Shown: positions 23,082-30,679 of the stretch, piece by piece
Numbering within the stretch: position 1 is the first letter of the stretch
Layout of the letters: each line of letters begins with the position of its first letter
NCBI GenBank assembly: GCA_003131315.1
Contig: PKUV01000070.1
Span: 1 to 43,151, forward strand
DNA from: Acidobacteriaceae bacterium
GTDB taxonomy: Bacteria > Acidobacteriota > Terriglobia > Terriglobales > Acidobacteriaceae
DNA: 43,151 nucleotides
Direction: 5' to 3'
Position numbers and translations under genes: made by a program
Notes under the pieces: generated by a model
Databases searched by the model: none
What the model was told of the DNA's origin: nothing
The model's input: only the letters and a program-made list of their open reading frames with translations

Positions 23082-24440
23082 TTAGAGGTTTGCCGCACCC
23101 CGACAGTGCCAGAACCGCGAAGATTCTCGGCCCGCTGTATTGAATGCTTCTGCGACTAGCTCCTTACCTCTATCAGCCAAATCCAGAAGTCGCGCCCCAT
23201 CCTTCTTTCGCGCGGAAGAGACCCGATCCAGGCCGTCGCGGGCGGGGATGCGGGGCATCTTTTTCCAGTTGATCTTCTTCCAGTCAATTCTTTTCCAGTC
23301 GATTCTCGTGCGGAGAAGGGAGAGGATCAGCATGAACAGACAAATTTCCAGCAATCCTCGCGAAGCGGTGGGGATGGTTTCGGCTCGTTTGGGGAGCAGG
23401 GAGTAGCGTCCATAGACGAATTCTATGTGGACCCAGTAGACGAGGAGGGACGTCTGGCCTAGTTGAATTAGTGGGCTAAAGACGCGAGTTGCCAGGCCCC
23501 AGCGGCACCATGCGTAACTCAGGAAAGCGATCACTAACAAGATGCCAACCCGCGTGAAGAGGAAGTTGGGACTGGTGTGCCAGTAATCGTAGACGGAGTA
23601 AAGATGGAAGGAAGAGTAGTCGAGTTGGCGAGCTGCCAGGATTGCGACGGCTCCGGCGGCGGCGAAGAGCGCGAGAGTTTCGGCGGTGTGGTTGCGGGCT
23701 CGGTCGCTGAAGAGGATGAGTCCGGCGGCCAGGCCGGCGAAGGCGAAGGCGGCCCAGGGGAAGATGGAGAAGAGCCAGGGCTGGGGAGCGCCGAGGTTGT
23801 GGCATCCGTCGATGTAGGACTCCAGCGGCCAGGGGAGCCAGGTTGGTCGCCAGGTGGTGTAGAGGGGCGGAGTTAGCAGGGCGATTAGAGACGCGGCGGC
23901 GATGGCGGCAGCGACTAATGTAGAACGGCAGCGGCTAAAGCCGGACCCATTTTTAGCGACTTGCGGTATGCCTGAAGGCATACCCTGATACGAATCGCGC
24001 GTTTTTCCGCAGGCTGTCAGGGTGATGCCACAGGTTAGCGCCATCAGAATCATGGATAGGCCGATGATGTTTAGGACATCCACGCGGAGTAAGTCGGACC
24101 AGGGGGCCCATCCCCAGGCGATGAGAAATTCTTGCAGGCGGAAGAGGAGTCCGAAGGCGAAGATTTCGGCGCCGCGGCGGACCATGGCGCGGGTGATTTC
24201 GGAGGGGCTCAGGTTCTTGCGGATGAGTTTGTCGGTGACTAAGGCGAAAGAAACTCCGGCCAGAAAAAGAAAGAGGGGCGCGGGCAACGTGCCCAGAAGT
24301 TGCGATCCTTTGAGGAAGCGAGTGTTGCGGGCGTCGCCGCCTAGCCAGGAGTCGTAACAGTGCGTCTGGAACATCAGGACGCAGGCCAGGCCGCGCATCC
24401 AGTCGATCCAGGCGAAACGGGAAGAAGGGGCCGAGGTCAC
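23082..24440 (-). CDS. HGSNAT-like membrane acyltransferase (DUF1624 type) with in-frame repeat insertion
   Basis: A 452-residue polytopic protein, GTG start. The N-terminus RFAWIDWMRGLACVLMFQTH and PLFLFLAGVSFALV match the heparan-alpha-glucosaminide N-acetyltransferase-like/acyltransferase family, with about 10 helices. Between a helix ending LTCGITL and one starting TLVAAAIAAAS, about 30 residues are encoded by a dispersed repeat (23930-24018). The C-terminus has a triple pentapeptide RIDWK-RIDWK-KINWK from a 15-bp tandem repeat, then a 50-residue polar tail unlike the family. The function is probably transfer of an acyl group to an extracytoplasmic glycan; the donor and acceptor are unknown. 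It abuts the kinase gene convergently. Confidence 0.8.
   Translation of the reverse strand: MTSAPSSRFAWIDWMRGLACVLMFQTHCYDSWLGGDARNTRFLKGSQLLGTLPAPLFLFLAGVSFALVTDKLIRKNLSPSEITRAMVRRGAEIFAFGLLFRLQEFLIAWGWAPWSDLLRVDVLNIIGLSMILMALTCGITLTACGKTRDSYQGMPSGIPQVAKNGSGFSRCRSTLVAAAIAAASLIALLTPPLYTTWRPTWLPWPLESYIDGCHNLGAPQPWLFSIFPWAAFAFAGLAAGLILFSDRARNHTAETLALFAAAGAVAILAARQLDYSSFHLYSVYDYWHTSPNFLFTRVGILLVIAFLSYAWCRWGLATRVFSPLIQLGQTSLLVYWVHIEFVYGRYSLLPKRAETIPTASRGLLEICLFMLILSLLRTRIDWKRIDWKKINWKKMPRIPARDGLDRVSSARKKDGARLLDLADRGKELVAEAFNTAGRESSRFWHCRGAANL
23261..23305 (-). repeat. three tandem 15-bp repeats in coding DNA
   Basis: Copies TTTTCCAGTTGATCT, TCTTCCAGTCAATTC and TTTTCCAGTCGATTC are back to back and encode the pentapeptides near the acyltransferase C-terminus. 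Divergence of 2-3 bases per copy with conserved frame shows they are retained as protein sequence. Confidence 0.8.
23930..24018 (-). repeat. two-hairpin element fragment inserted in frame in the acyltransferase gene
   Basis: It contains GGTATGCC-TGAA-GGCATACC (23965-23984), CCCTGATACGAAT (about 23983-23995) and the terminus TTTTTCCGCAGGCTG (24002-24016), plus a GGCTAAAGCC segment at the other end. Compared with the copies at 27.1 and 29.8 kb, the stem differs at several positions but pairing is kept on both sides, i.e. compensatory changes. Confidence 0.75.
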
Positions 24441-24487
24441 GGGCGAGAGTGTAACCTGAGAGCCGGGGTGGGGCCAAGGTGAAAGGC

Positions 24488-24507
24488 GACGGGCGAGGAC
24501 GCCCGTC
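24488..24507 (-). terminator. hairpin downstream of the cytochrome c gene
   Basis: Arms GACGGGCG and CGCCCGTC around AGGA. It lies 14 bp past the cytochrome stop in the direction of transcription. No T-run follows, so it is either a weak terminator or a repeat. Confidence 0.35.
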
Positions 24508-24521
24508 TCTCCATCGGCTAT

Positions 24522-24863
24522 TCATTTCTTGTTCAGGGCTTTGATTTGCTGGGCTTTGATCTGCTGGACCAGCGTGTCGATTTCTTCCGATGTTAGTTTG
24601 CTGGCGTACTTGGGCATGCGGCCTTTGCCGTTGGCGATGATGTTGCGCAGGTTGTCGGCGGAGGTGGCGGCGGTTTTTTCGGAGATGAGCGATGGTCTGC
24701 CGAAGTGGCGGCCCTCGGCGGTTTTGCCGTGACACTTCGCGCAGCTTTTCTGGAAGACGGGGTTCGCGGTCAGGGTCGCGTCAGACGGCGGGGTCTGGGC
24801 GGAGACTGCAGTGAGTGCGAATAACAAGGCACAAACGGCGATGATGAGTTGGGATATTTTCAA
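24522..24863 (-). CDS. small exported c-type cytochrome
   Basis: About 113 residues from a TTG at 24863 with a GAGG motif upstream; the open frame continues to 25046 but that part lacks signal features. The Sec signal is MKISQLIIAVCALLFALTAVSAQ. The mature protein is a single-haem class I cytochrome: CAKCH (41-45) and probable distal Met83 in GRMPKYAS, after a conserved GRxSLI-type segment. The Lys-rich tail QIKAQQIKALNKK has a small duplication. It would carry electrons in the periplasm; partner unknown. Transcribed alone, divergent from the DUF1570 gene. Confidence 0.87.
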   Translation of the reverse strand: MKISQLIIAVCALLFALTAVSAQTPPSDATLTANPVFQKSCAKCHGKTAEGRHFGRPSLISEKTAATSADNLRNIIANGKGRMPKYASKLTSEEIDTLVQQIKAQQIKALNKK

Positions 24864-25105
24864 GTTGGACCTCGTCGATGTTGATTGGGGTAAAGACTTT
24901 GGATGCGTTAAGAGGGCTCCGGGGGTGTCTGCGAACGGGAAGGTTGTGTCAAGAGACGTGGGAACGGAAACAATTGGTGCGGGCATACCACTCTGACGCT
25001 GGCCGTCCGGCGGCCCACTTCCCGAAAAGCGCGAGAAGTGGGGCACCCTCGTTGTGCACCCGTCGAAGAGAGGCGTGCTAGCATTTTGGGGGGAAGGAAT
25101 TCACC

Positions 25106-27100
25106 GTGAAGCGCTGGTTCGGTATCGGCACCGTTGTTTTGAGTCTGCTGATCGCGGGTTGTTTCTCGCGGCTTGCATTCGCCAAGGATGAGCCCAAGTG
25201 GATCGAAGTGCATACCGCGCATTTCTCGGTGCTCACGGATGCGGGCGACAAACGCGGGCGGGAAGTTGCGCTGCGGATGGAGCAGATGCGGGCGGTTTTT
25301 GGACAACTACTTCTGAAAGACAAGTTGAAAATGCCGGTGCCTATCACCGTCATCGCTCTCAAGAACGACAAGCAGTACGGCATGGTTGCTCCGGCGAAAC
25401 AGAGCATGGCGGGCGGGTTTTATGTGCCGGGGTCGGATCGGGTTTATATCGTCCTGAATCTTTTTGAAACCGATCCGTGGCGAGCGGTGGCGCATCCGCT
25501 GGCGCATTATCTTTTGAATTCCAACTATCCTCCGGCGCAGGGTTGGTTCGACGAAGGGCTGGCGGAATACTTTGGGTCGATCCAGATCGGGAAGCAAGTG
25601 GAGATCGGAGGCGATCCGGAGCTGGCGCCGGAATGGCACGAGGACATCTTCGATGAACTGCGGCGGGATCCGAATGTGCCACAGTCGCTGACGCAGTTGG
25701 TGAGTTCGCCGGTATGGCTGTCGATGGTGGACCTGTTCACGATGAAGCATGACGGTTCGGGGACGCGCGAGGGGACGCACAACACTCTGTACTACGCCCA
25801 GTCGTGGATGGTGGCCCACTATCTGGTGAACAAGAACAAGATGCCGGAGGCGGGGACGTATTTCGATCTGGTGCTGAACCAGAAAGTGCCGGTGGAGAAG
25901 GCGATGGTGCAGGCGTTTGATATGTCGCCGGAGCAGATGGAAGACGCGGTGAAGGCCTATTTCAAATCGCTGAGCGGGTTGGGCATTGCGCTCGATCAGG
26001 CGAAGAAGCCGATTGCAGATCCGGCGGACATTCAGCAGCCGGTTCATTTCGCTCTTCCGTTTGACGCGGTTGACATCGGGATGGCGGTCACTTCGGTTAA
26101 GGATGAGGAAGCGAGAGCGGTGATTGGCGACGTGATGGCGCGCATTCCGGCGCATCGCGATCAGGCGCTGCATGATTTGCAGCAGCTGACGGCGGATCCA
26201 AAAGATAATGAGGCGGCGCATCGCGGGTTCGCCTGGGACGATATTCACCAGAAGCGGTTCGACGCGGCCGCCGACGAACTGGACAAGGCGACGGAGTTGA
26301 ATCCGCGGGACCCGTGGATTTGGTATTACCGCTCGGTGCTGAAGTATCAGAAGGCGCAGGCGACGCGGCAAGAGATGCAGGGGCTGGCGAACATGATGCA
26401 GGATCTGCGGGCGGTCGCGGATTGGTATCCGGAGTTAGCCGACGCTTATAACATGCTGGGAATGGCGCGAGTGGAGGGGGGCGGATTCAACTCGGCGCTG
26501 GAGGCGCAACGGCAGGCGATCGCGCTGGCGCCGCGGAATGTGGAGTACCAGTTCAACCTGGGGCAGATTTATGTTGCGGGAAAGAAGTGGGATCTGGCGC
26601 GGGAAGTGTTTACGCGGTTGAAGGCGGGACCGGATCGGGCGGCGGCAGCGGCGGCGAAGCAGCAATTGGACGACTTAGAGACGCTGCAGAAGTATGGAGT
26701 GCGTCCGCAGCGAGCGGGGGAAAGCGCGGTGCCAGCGGGCGCGGCGAGCACTCCTGCGGCGGGGACGACGGCGCCTGCGGTGGCCGCGAGTTCAGCGCAA
26801 GATCAAGATGAGGAGGCTGATGCGGCGCCGAAACCAGCGCCCGTCAAGCCGGGGACGACCGGGCCGGTGCAATTTCTGAAAGGCAAGATCGTGAGTAGTG
26901 ACTGCTCGAAGCCTCCCGAGGCGACGGTTACGATCTTGAGCGGGATGGCGACTTACAAGCTGCATGCTTCGGATTACAAGTCGTTGCTGGTGATTGGAGA
27001 GGATCAGTTTTCCTGCGATTGGAAGAACCGAGTCGTGTCGGTGAACTACCGTGCGGTGGGGAAGCACGAAGGAGAATTGGTGTCGATTGAAATGCACTAA
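25106..27100 (+). CDS. DUF1570/peptidase-MA-like protein with TPRs and HPxxH in place of HExxH
   Basis: A 664-residue exported protein, GTG start with AAGGA 7 bp upstream. The signal may be cleaved as a lipoprotein (LLIAGC, Cys19) or after AFA. The gluzincin-like domain has FSVLTDAG, ITVIALKN and the metal region AHPLAHYLL with downstream WFDEGLAEYFG (Glu150). The catalytic Glu expected in HExxH is Pro131, so zinc binding (His130, His134, Glu150) may remain but hydrolysis should be lost. TPR-like repeats occupy about 355-515. After a Pro/Ala linker comes a beta-rich C-terminal domain (about 590-660). The role may be a binding scaffold (inference). Confidence 0.85.
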   Translation: MKRWFGIGTVVLSLLIAGCFSRLAFAKDEPKWIEVHTAHFSVLTDAGDKRGREVALRMEQMRAVFGQLLLKDKLKMPVPITVIALKNDKQYGMVAPAKQSMAGGFYVPGSDRVYIVLNLFETDPWRAVAHPLAHYLLNSNYPPAQGWFDEGLAEYFGSIQIGKQVEIGGDPELAPEWHEDIFDELRRDPNVPQSLTQLVSSPVWLSMVDLFTMKHDGSGTREGTHNTLYYAQSWMVAHYLVNKNKMPEAGTYFDLVLNQKVPVEKAMVQAFDMSPEQMEDAVKAYFKSLSGLGIALDQAKKPIADPADIQQPVHFALPFDAVDIGMAVTSVKDEEARAVIGDVMARIPAHRDQALHDLQQLTADPKDNEAAHRGFAWDDIHQKRFDAAADELDKATELNPRDPWIWYYRSVLKYQKAQATRQEMQGLANMMQDLRAVADWYPELADAYNMLGMARVEGGGFNSALEAQRQAIALAPRNVEYQFNLGQIYVAGKKWDLAREVFTRLKAGPDRAAAAAAKQQLDDLETLQKYGVRPQRAGESAVPAGAASTPAAGTTAPAVAASSAQDQDEEADAAPKPAPVKPGTTGPVQFLKGKIVSSDCSKPPEATVTILSGMATYKLHASDYKSLLVIGEDQFSCDWKNRVVSVNYRAVGKHEGELVSIEMH

Positions 27101-27103
27101 GGA

Positions 27104-27198
27104 TTGCGGAAAAAGTTGAGTCTCGACGCTCAGCCCCTAAAGGGGCGTCTGATTTCGAGGAACTTCGGCATCGCTGAAGCGATGCCCTGATACGAACC
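27104..27198 (+). repeat. two-hairpin dispersed element, copy
   Basis: TTGCGGAAAAAG terminus, then CAGCCCCTAAAGGGGCGTC with the CCCCTAAAGGGG hairpin, and GGCATCGC-TGAA-GCGATGCC (27167-27186), ending CCCTGATACGAACCC. It fills nearly all of the gap between the DUF1570 gene and the convergent YCF48-like gene. Confidence 0.85.
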
Positions 27199-27230
27199 CT
27201 TTCCCTAAGCACGACTTGCTGCACCCAGCT

Positions 27231-28253
27231 TCATGGCAAATGTGGGTGGAAGCGCGCGATGGTGCCTTTCGGGCCGACGGCCCAGCCGTGGGTGGCGGCA
27301 AAGCTGGCGGCGTTCAGGTTCAGCGCGTCCGTGTGGGTCCAGTGAACGCCCGCATCGTGGCTGATGTCGGTACCGTTTGGGCCGATGGCTGCTAAATCGT
27401 CATCGGAAAGAAATACAACTCCTGAGCGGTAGCCTCCGGGTTGCTGCTCGGCGAGGCGCCAGGTCGCGCCGGAATCGTTCGACCAGACGGCCACTTTGCT
27501 CGCGCCAACTGGTTCTTTGTAATCGCCGCCGACCGCTACGATGGAGCGGCGACGGCAGGCGATGCTGAAAATTCCGCTCGAAGCGTTGCCGCTGGCCATG
27601 GGAGTTTCAACCGCGGTCCAGGAGCGTCCGTGATCGGCCGAGTGAAAGACGCGGGCTGCGGGGCCACCGGTGCCGAAGTAGATATCCTTGTCGTTGCAGA
27701 GTGCGATGGAGGTTCCGCTGGCGGCGAATGCGCCCTCGGTGGGAAGGGCGGCGGGCATCTTATCGCGCGGCCGTTCCTTCCAATGTTGGCCGTCGTCGGT
27801 GGTCAAGACCAGGAACTTGCCATCGACCGGATCGCTCAGCGCAAGGCAATGCGTTTTCGAATCGCAGGCGAGCGAATCAAGAAAGAAGCCGGGGCGCTTG
27901 TCGGTGTACTGAAGCGCCCACGACGTGCCGCCGTCTGTAGTTTTGTAGATGCGGGACTTCTCGCCATTGCCGCTCGACATGACATAGGCGGTATCCGCGT
28001 CGAACGCTTTGATATCGCGGAAGTCGAGATCAGCTCCGCCGCCGACCTTGAGATGCTTCCATGATTTGCCTTCGTCGAGTGAGCGCAGAACTGTTCCTTT
28101 TGTGCCGGAAGCCCACACGGCGTATTTTCCGGTGCGCGTCTGACTGACGCTGATGCCGCGCAGGTTGGTGTCGAGGCCGCTGGTCTCGACTTGCCACCAG
28201 GGAGCGGGGTCAGAGAGAGCAAGAGCAAGAAGAATGAAGATCAGCACCCGCAC
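27231..28253 (-). CDS. exported YCF48/BNR-type beta-propeller protein
   Basis: About 340 residues from a GTG at 28253, which puts a Sec signal (MRVLIFILLALALSDPAP) at the N-terminus; the open frame runs on to 28373. The mature part has repeated blades with the Asp-box-like pattern SLDEGKSWKHL, TTDGGTSWALQ, TTDDGQHWKE, SADHGRSWTAV, SNDSGATWRLA and SHDAGVHWTH. These are typical of YCF48/photosystem-assembly-like and sialidase-like propellers. Catalytic sialidase residues are not apparent, so a binding or scaffold function is more likely. It stands alone. Confidence 0.85.
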   Translation of the reverse strand: MRVLIFILLALALSDPAPWWQVETSGLDTNLRGISVSQTRTGKYAVWASGTKGTVLRSLDEGKSWKHLKVGGGADLDFRDIKAFDADTAYVMSSGNGEKSRIYKTTDGGTSWALQYTDKRPGFFLDSLACDSKTHCLALSDPVDGKFLVLTTDDGQHWKERPRDKMPAALPTEGAFAASGTSIALCNDKDIYFGTGGPAARVFHSADHGRSWTAVETPMASGNASSGIFSIACRRRSIVAVGGDYKEPVGASKVAVWSNDSGATWRLAEQQPGGYRSGVVFLSDDDLAAIGPNGTDISHDAGVHWTHTDALNLNAASFAATHGWAVGPKGTIARFHPHLP

Positions 28254-28358
28254 GGGTGGATTGTAGTGGATGAGAACAAGGAAAAGAGCAGGGAATTGTG
28301 ACCTGATGGAGACGAGGCTCACCGAGAGCAGAATATGCGAAGATGACGTTGCTTTCCC

Positions 28359-28386
28359 GTAGAGACGGGGCAAGCCCCGTCTCTAC
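28359..28386. repeat. perfect 13-bp inverted repeat
   Basis: Arms GTAGAGACGGGGC and GCCCCGTCTCTAC with a 2-base spacer, between the divergent YCF48-like and MFS genes. It resembles dispersed hairpins of environmental genomes; a regulatory role is not shown. Confidence 0.75.
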
Positions 28387-28464
28387 ACGCGGAAGAACCT
28401 ACGGCATCGCTCAGGCGAAAACCGAATTCGTTTATAGTAATCGCCGCGGCAAAAAGGAGAAAAC

Positions 28465-29709
28465 TTGAGCGCCCCAGCGGATTCGACCGTGCCGGAAGAC
28501 TGCGTGGCCCCGCCGGCCACTCCGCCGGCCAAAGGTGGCCACGGTGCAGCCGTACTCGCCGGCTTCCTCGGGTGGACGCTTGATGCCTTCGACTTCTTTT
28601 TGGTCGTCTTCTCGCTGACGGCCATCGCTCAGGAATTTCACCGGTCCGACGCAGAGATTGCTCTCTCCATCACGCTTACCCTGATGTTCCGTCCGGTGGG
28701 CGCGTTCATCTTTGGACTGATGGCTGATCGCTACGGGCGCCGCCTCCCCTTGATGATCGACCTCGTCTTCTACTCCGTGGTCGAGGTGTTGACTGGTTTC
28801 GCTCATAGTTTCACTGCTTTCCTGGTTCTGCGGGCGCTGTTTGGCATCGGCATGGGCGGAGAGTGGGGCGTAGGCGCCTCTCTCGCCATGGAAAAAGTTC
28901 CACCCAGACTGCGCGGGTTTCTTTCCGGGATGCTCCAGCAAGGATACGCTCTGGGCTACCTGCTGGCGGCGATCTGTTTCTACTTCGTGTTCCCTCGCTG
29001 GGGATGGCGGCCGATGTTTTTTATCGGAGGACTACCCGCCCTGCTGGGGCTTTTCGTCCGCTTCAGGGTGAAGGAATCAGAGGTGTGGAAGAAGACTCGT
29101 CACACGAGCTGGAGCAGTCTGGGCCGCGAGATATGCTCCCACTGGAAGTTGTTTCTCTATTTGACCCTCTTAATGATGATGATGAACTTTACCTCGCACG
29201 GCACGCAGGATATGTTCCCAACCTTCCTCCAGCGCCAGTGGCGCATGGGTCCGACCCAGCGCGCGGCGATCACTGCGATCTCCATGGTGGGAGCGATCCT
29301 CGGAGGCCTGCTGTTCGGCTTTTTGTCCGACCGCTTCGGACGGCGCCGGGCGATGGTCACCGCACTCGTCAGTGCGGTCGCGTTGGTTCCGCTGTGGGCC
29401 TACGCCCCGTCTCTGACATTGCTGGTCGTCGGAGCTTTCCTGATCCAGTTCATGGTGCAGGGAGCGTGGGGCATCATTCCGGCGCACCTCTCGGAATTGT
29501 CGCCCGACTCGGTACGAGGATTTCTTCCCGGATTCGCTTACCAGTGTGGAGTGCTTCTGGCCGGCTCGGTCGCTTATGTGGAGGCAATTCTGGCCCAGCG
29601 TACCAGCTACGCAAACGCCATGGCTCTGACTGCGTTTGTGGTGTTCACACTGGCGGCGGTGGTGGTAGCTCTGGGGCGCGAGCAGAAAGGCATTCAATTC
29701 GGCTCGTAG
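28465..29709 (+). CDS. MFS transporter, organic-acid/sialate H+ symporter type
   Basis: A 414-residue, 12-helix major facilitator. TTG start with AAGGAG 6-8 bp upstream. Helix 1 reads GFLGWTLDAFDFFLVVF, typical of lactate/pyruvate (SHS) and sialate (NanT) symporters. MFS loop motif A occurs twice, GLMADRYGRR and GFLSDRFGRR. Helix 4 region has RALFGIGMGGEWGVGASLAME. The substrate is probably a monocarboxylate or related organic acid, brought in with protons (family knowledge plus inference). No catabolic gene is adjacent, so the substrate cannot be read from context. A repeat element follows the stop. Confidence 0.88.
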   Translation: MSAPADSTVPEDCVAPPATPPAKGGHGAAVLAGFLGWTLDAFDFFLVVFSLTAIAQEFHRSDAEIALSITLTLMFRPVGAFIFGLMADRYGRRLPLMIDLVFYSVVEVLTGFAHSFTAFLVLRALFGIGMGGEWGVGASLAMEKVPPRLRGFLSGMLQQGYALGYLLAAICFYFVFPRWGWRPMFFIGGLPALLGLFVRFRVKESEVWKKTRHTSWSSLGREICSHWKLFLYLTLLMMMMNFTSHGTQDMFPTFLQRQWRMGPTQRAAITAISMVGAILGGLLFGFLSDRFGRRRAMVTALVSAVALVPLWAYAPSLTLLVVGAFLIQFMVQGAWGIIPAHLSELSPDSVRGFLPGFAYQCGVLLAGSVAYVEAILAQRTSYANAMALTAFVVFTLAAVVVALGREQKGIQFGS

Positions 29710-29774
29710 GATCTCGGTTGCACATTGCCATGCCTCATGGGCAGTGCGCAGCGTTCTGGCGTATTCGGATTCCC

Positions 29775-29900
29775 AGCCGGCTGCGGAAAAAGTCGATATT
29801 CGATGCCCCAGCCCCTAAAGGGGGCGTCTGATTTCGAAGAACTTTCGGCATCGCTAAAGCGATGCCCTGATACGAACCTGAATTTTTCAACAACCTGCTA
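29775..29900 (+). repeat. two-hairpin dispersed element, copy
   Basis: The most complete intergenic copy: GGCTGCGGAAAAAG terminus, GCCCCTAAAGGGGGC hairpin, GGCATCGC-TAAA-GCGATGCC (29847-29866), CCCTGATACGAACC, and an opposite end TTTTTCAACAACCTGC. It lies between the MFS gene and the convergent RsbRD_N-like gene. Confidence 0.85.
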
Positions 29901-29919
29901 ATACATCCCACGATCTCAA

Positions 29920-30426
29920 CTATCCGGCCTTTCGTATCTTGCTTTCTGCTTGGGCATTCGCTTCCGCCGCCCACTCATAGCCCACGGCAGCAGCGTAAAT
30001 TGCCCAATCAAAGAACTGGTCGAGCAACTGCAACAATTCCTGTTTTCCGAAGATCTCTACTGGGCGGTCCGGATACGACTCATTAAGGATGAACTCCCAA
30101 AGATTGTCTTTGGTCAAAGTGATGGCCCAGATCACTTGGCTCAGCGGCACGCCCTGTTCGGCGCGGCGAGTGCCAATTTTCGTATAGCGCTGCTCGATAT
30201 CGCTCTCACTCTTGTCCAGCAGCCACTCACCCATGTGGCGATAGATTTCGTATACCCGCTGCATAAGTTCGTCTGGCGGAACTTTACGGTAGGCCTCGGT
30301 ACGGGCGGACCGCTGAACCTTGTGCAGGAGGCCGCTGGCCAGGGCGTCAGAGCGGTCCTCAATGAGACGGACGAACCTGTGGCTGAGCATCATTACCGCG
30401 TCCCTTCCCAACGTTGCTGTTTTCAT
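29920..30426 (-). CDS. RsbRD_N-like single-domain protein
   Basis: A 168-residue all-helical soluble protein resembling the N-terminal sensory domain of RsbR/RsbT-co-antagonist proteins (RsbRD_N): FVRLIEDRSDALASGLLHKV near the N-terminus, PPDELMQRVYEIYRHMGEWL in the middle, and GVPLSQVIWAITLTKDNLWEFIL. There is no STAS domain, so it is not a full stressosome protein. It is divergent from the carbamoyl-phosphate operon, and its start is 75 bp from a CRP/FNR-type palindrome that sits at the class II position for a CATAAT -10 box. A small sensor or modulator acting in energy or oxygen stress is a reasonable guess, not shown. Confidence 0.65.
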   Translation of the reverse strand: MKTATLGRDAVMMLSHRFVRLIEDRSDALASGLLHKVQRSARTEAYRKVPPDELMQRVYEIYRHMGEWLLDKSESDIEQRYTKIGTRRAEQGVPLSQVIWAITLTKDNLWEFILNESYPDRPVEIFGKQELLQLLDQFFDWAIYAAAVGYEWAAEANAQAESKIRKAG

Positions 30427-30473
30427 ACCTCTCCTTCCCCCGGGTCGGGGGCGAGTCCCCGCTTTCCGATCAG

Positions 30474-30516
30474 ATTATGACCTTACGTTCCAATGAGTTA
30501 TGTGACGCTGGTCACG
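30474..30516 (-). promoter_or_regulatory. CRP/FNR-type operator and class II promoter for the RsbRD_N-like gene
   Basis: TGTGA-CGCTGG-TCACG (30501-30516) matches the CRP half-site spacing TGTGA-N6-TCACA at 9 of 10 conserved positions. On the minus strand a CATAAT box (30479-30474) places the predicted start of transcription near 30467. This centres the palindrome at -41.5, the class II activator position. The same site also lies 164 bp before the ATG of the plus-strand GTPase operon, where a weaker TAAACA box at 30571 is possible. Binding is inferred. Confidence 0.6.
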
Positions 30517-30679
30517 TCATATCACTGTGCTTGTTGGTGGAGAACAGGGCGTCCCCGCCCGTCCCTCCACTAAACATCGGTGCGCGGAATCACACGGGGC
30601 GGTGATAAGCAGCACTGCCGCGCTTCCCTGCCACGCGAGAACATACAAAGTTAAGTGTGGGTCTGGCAGGGAGAAGGCC

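Noticed and set aside
25307-26371. Minus-strand open frame opposite the DUF1570 gene
   Set aside because: Extremely Arg/His-rich translation, typical of a shadow frame.
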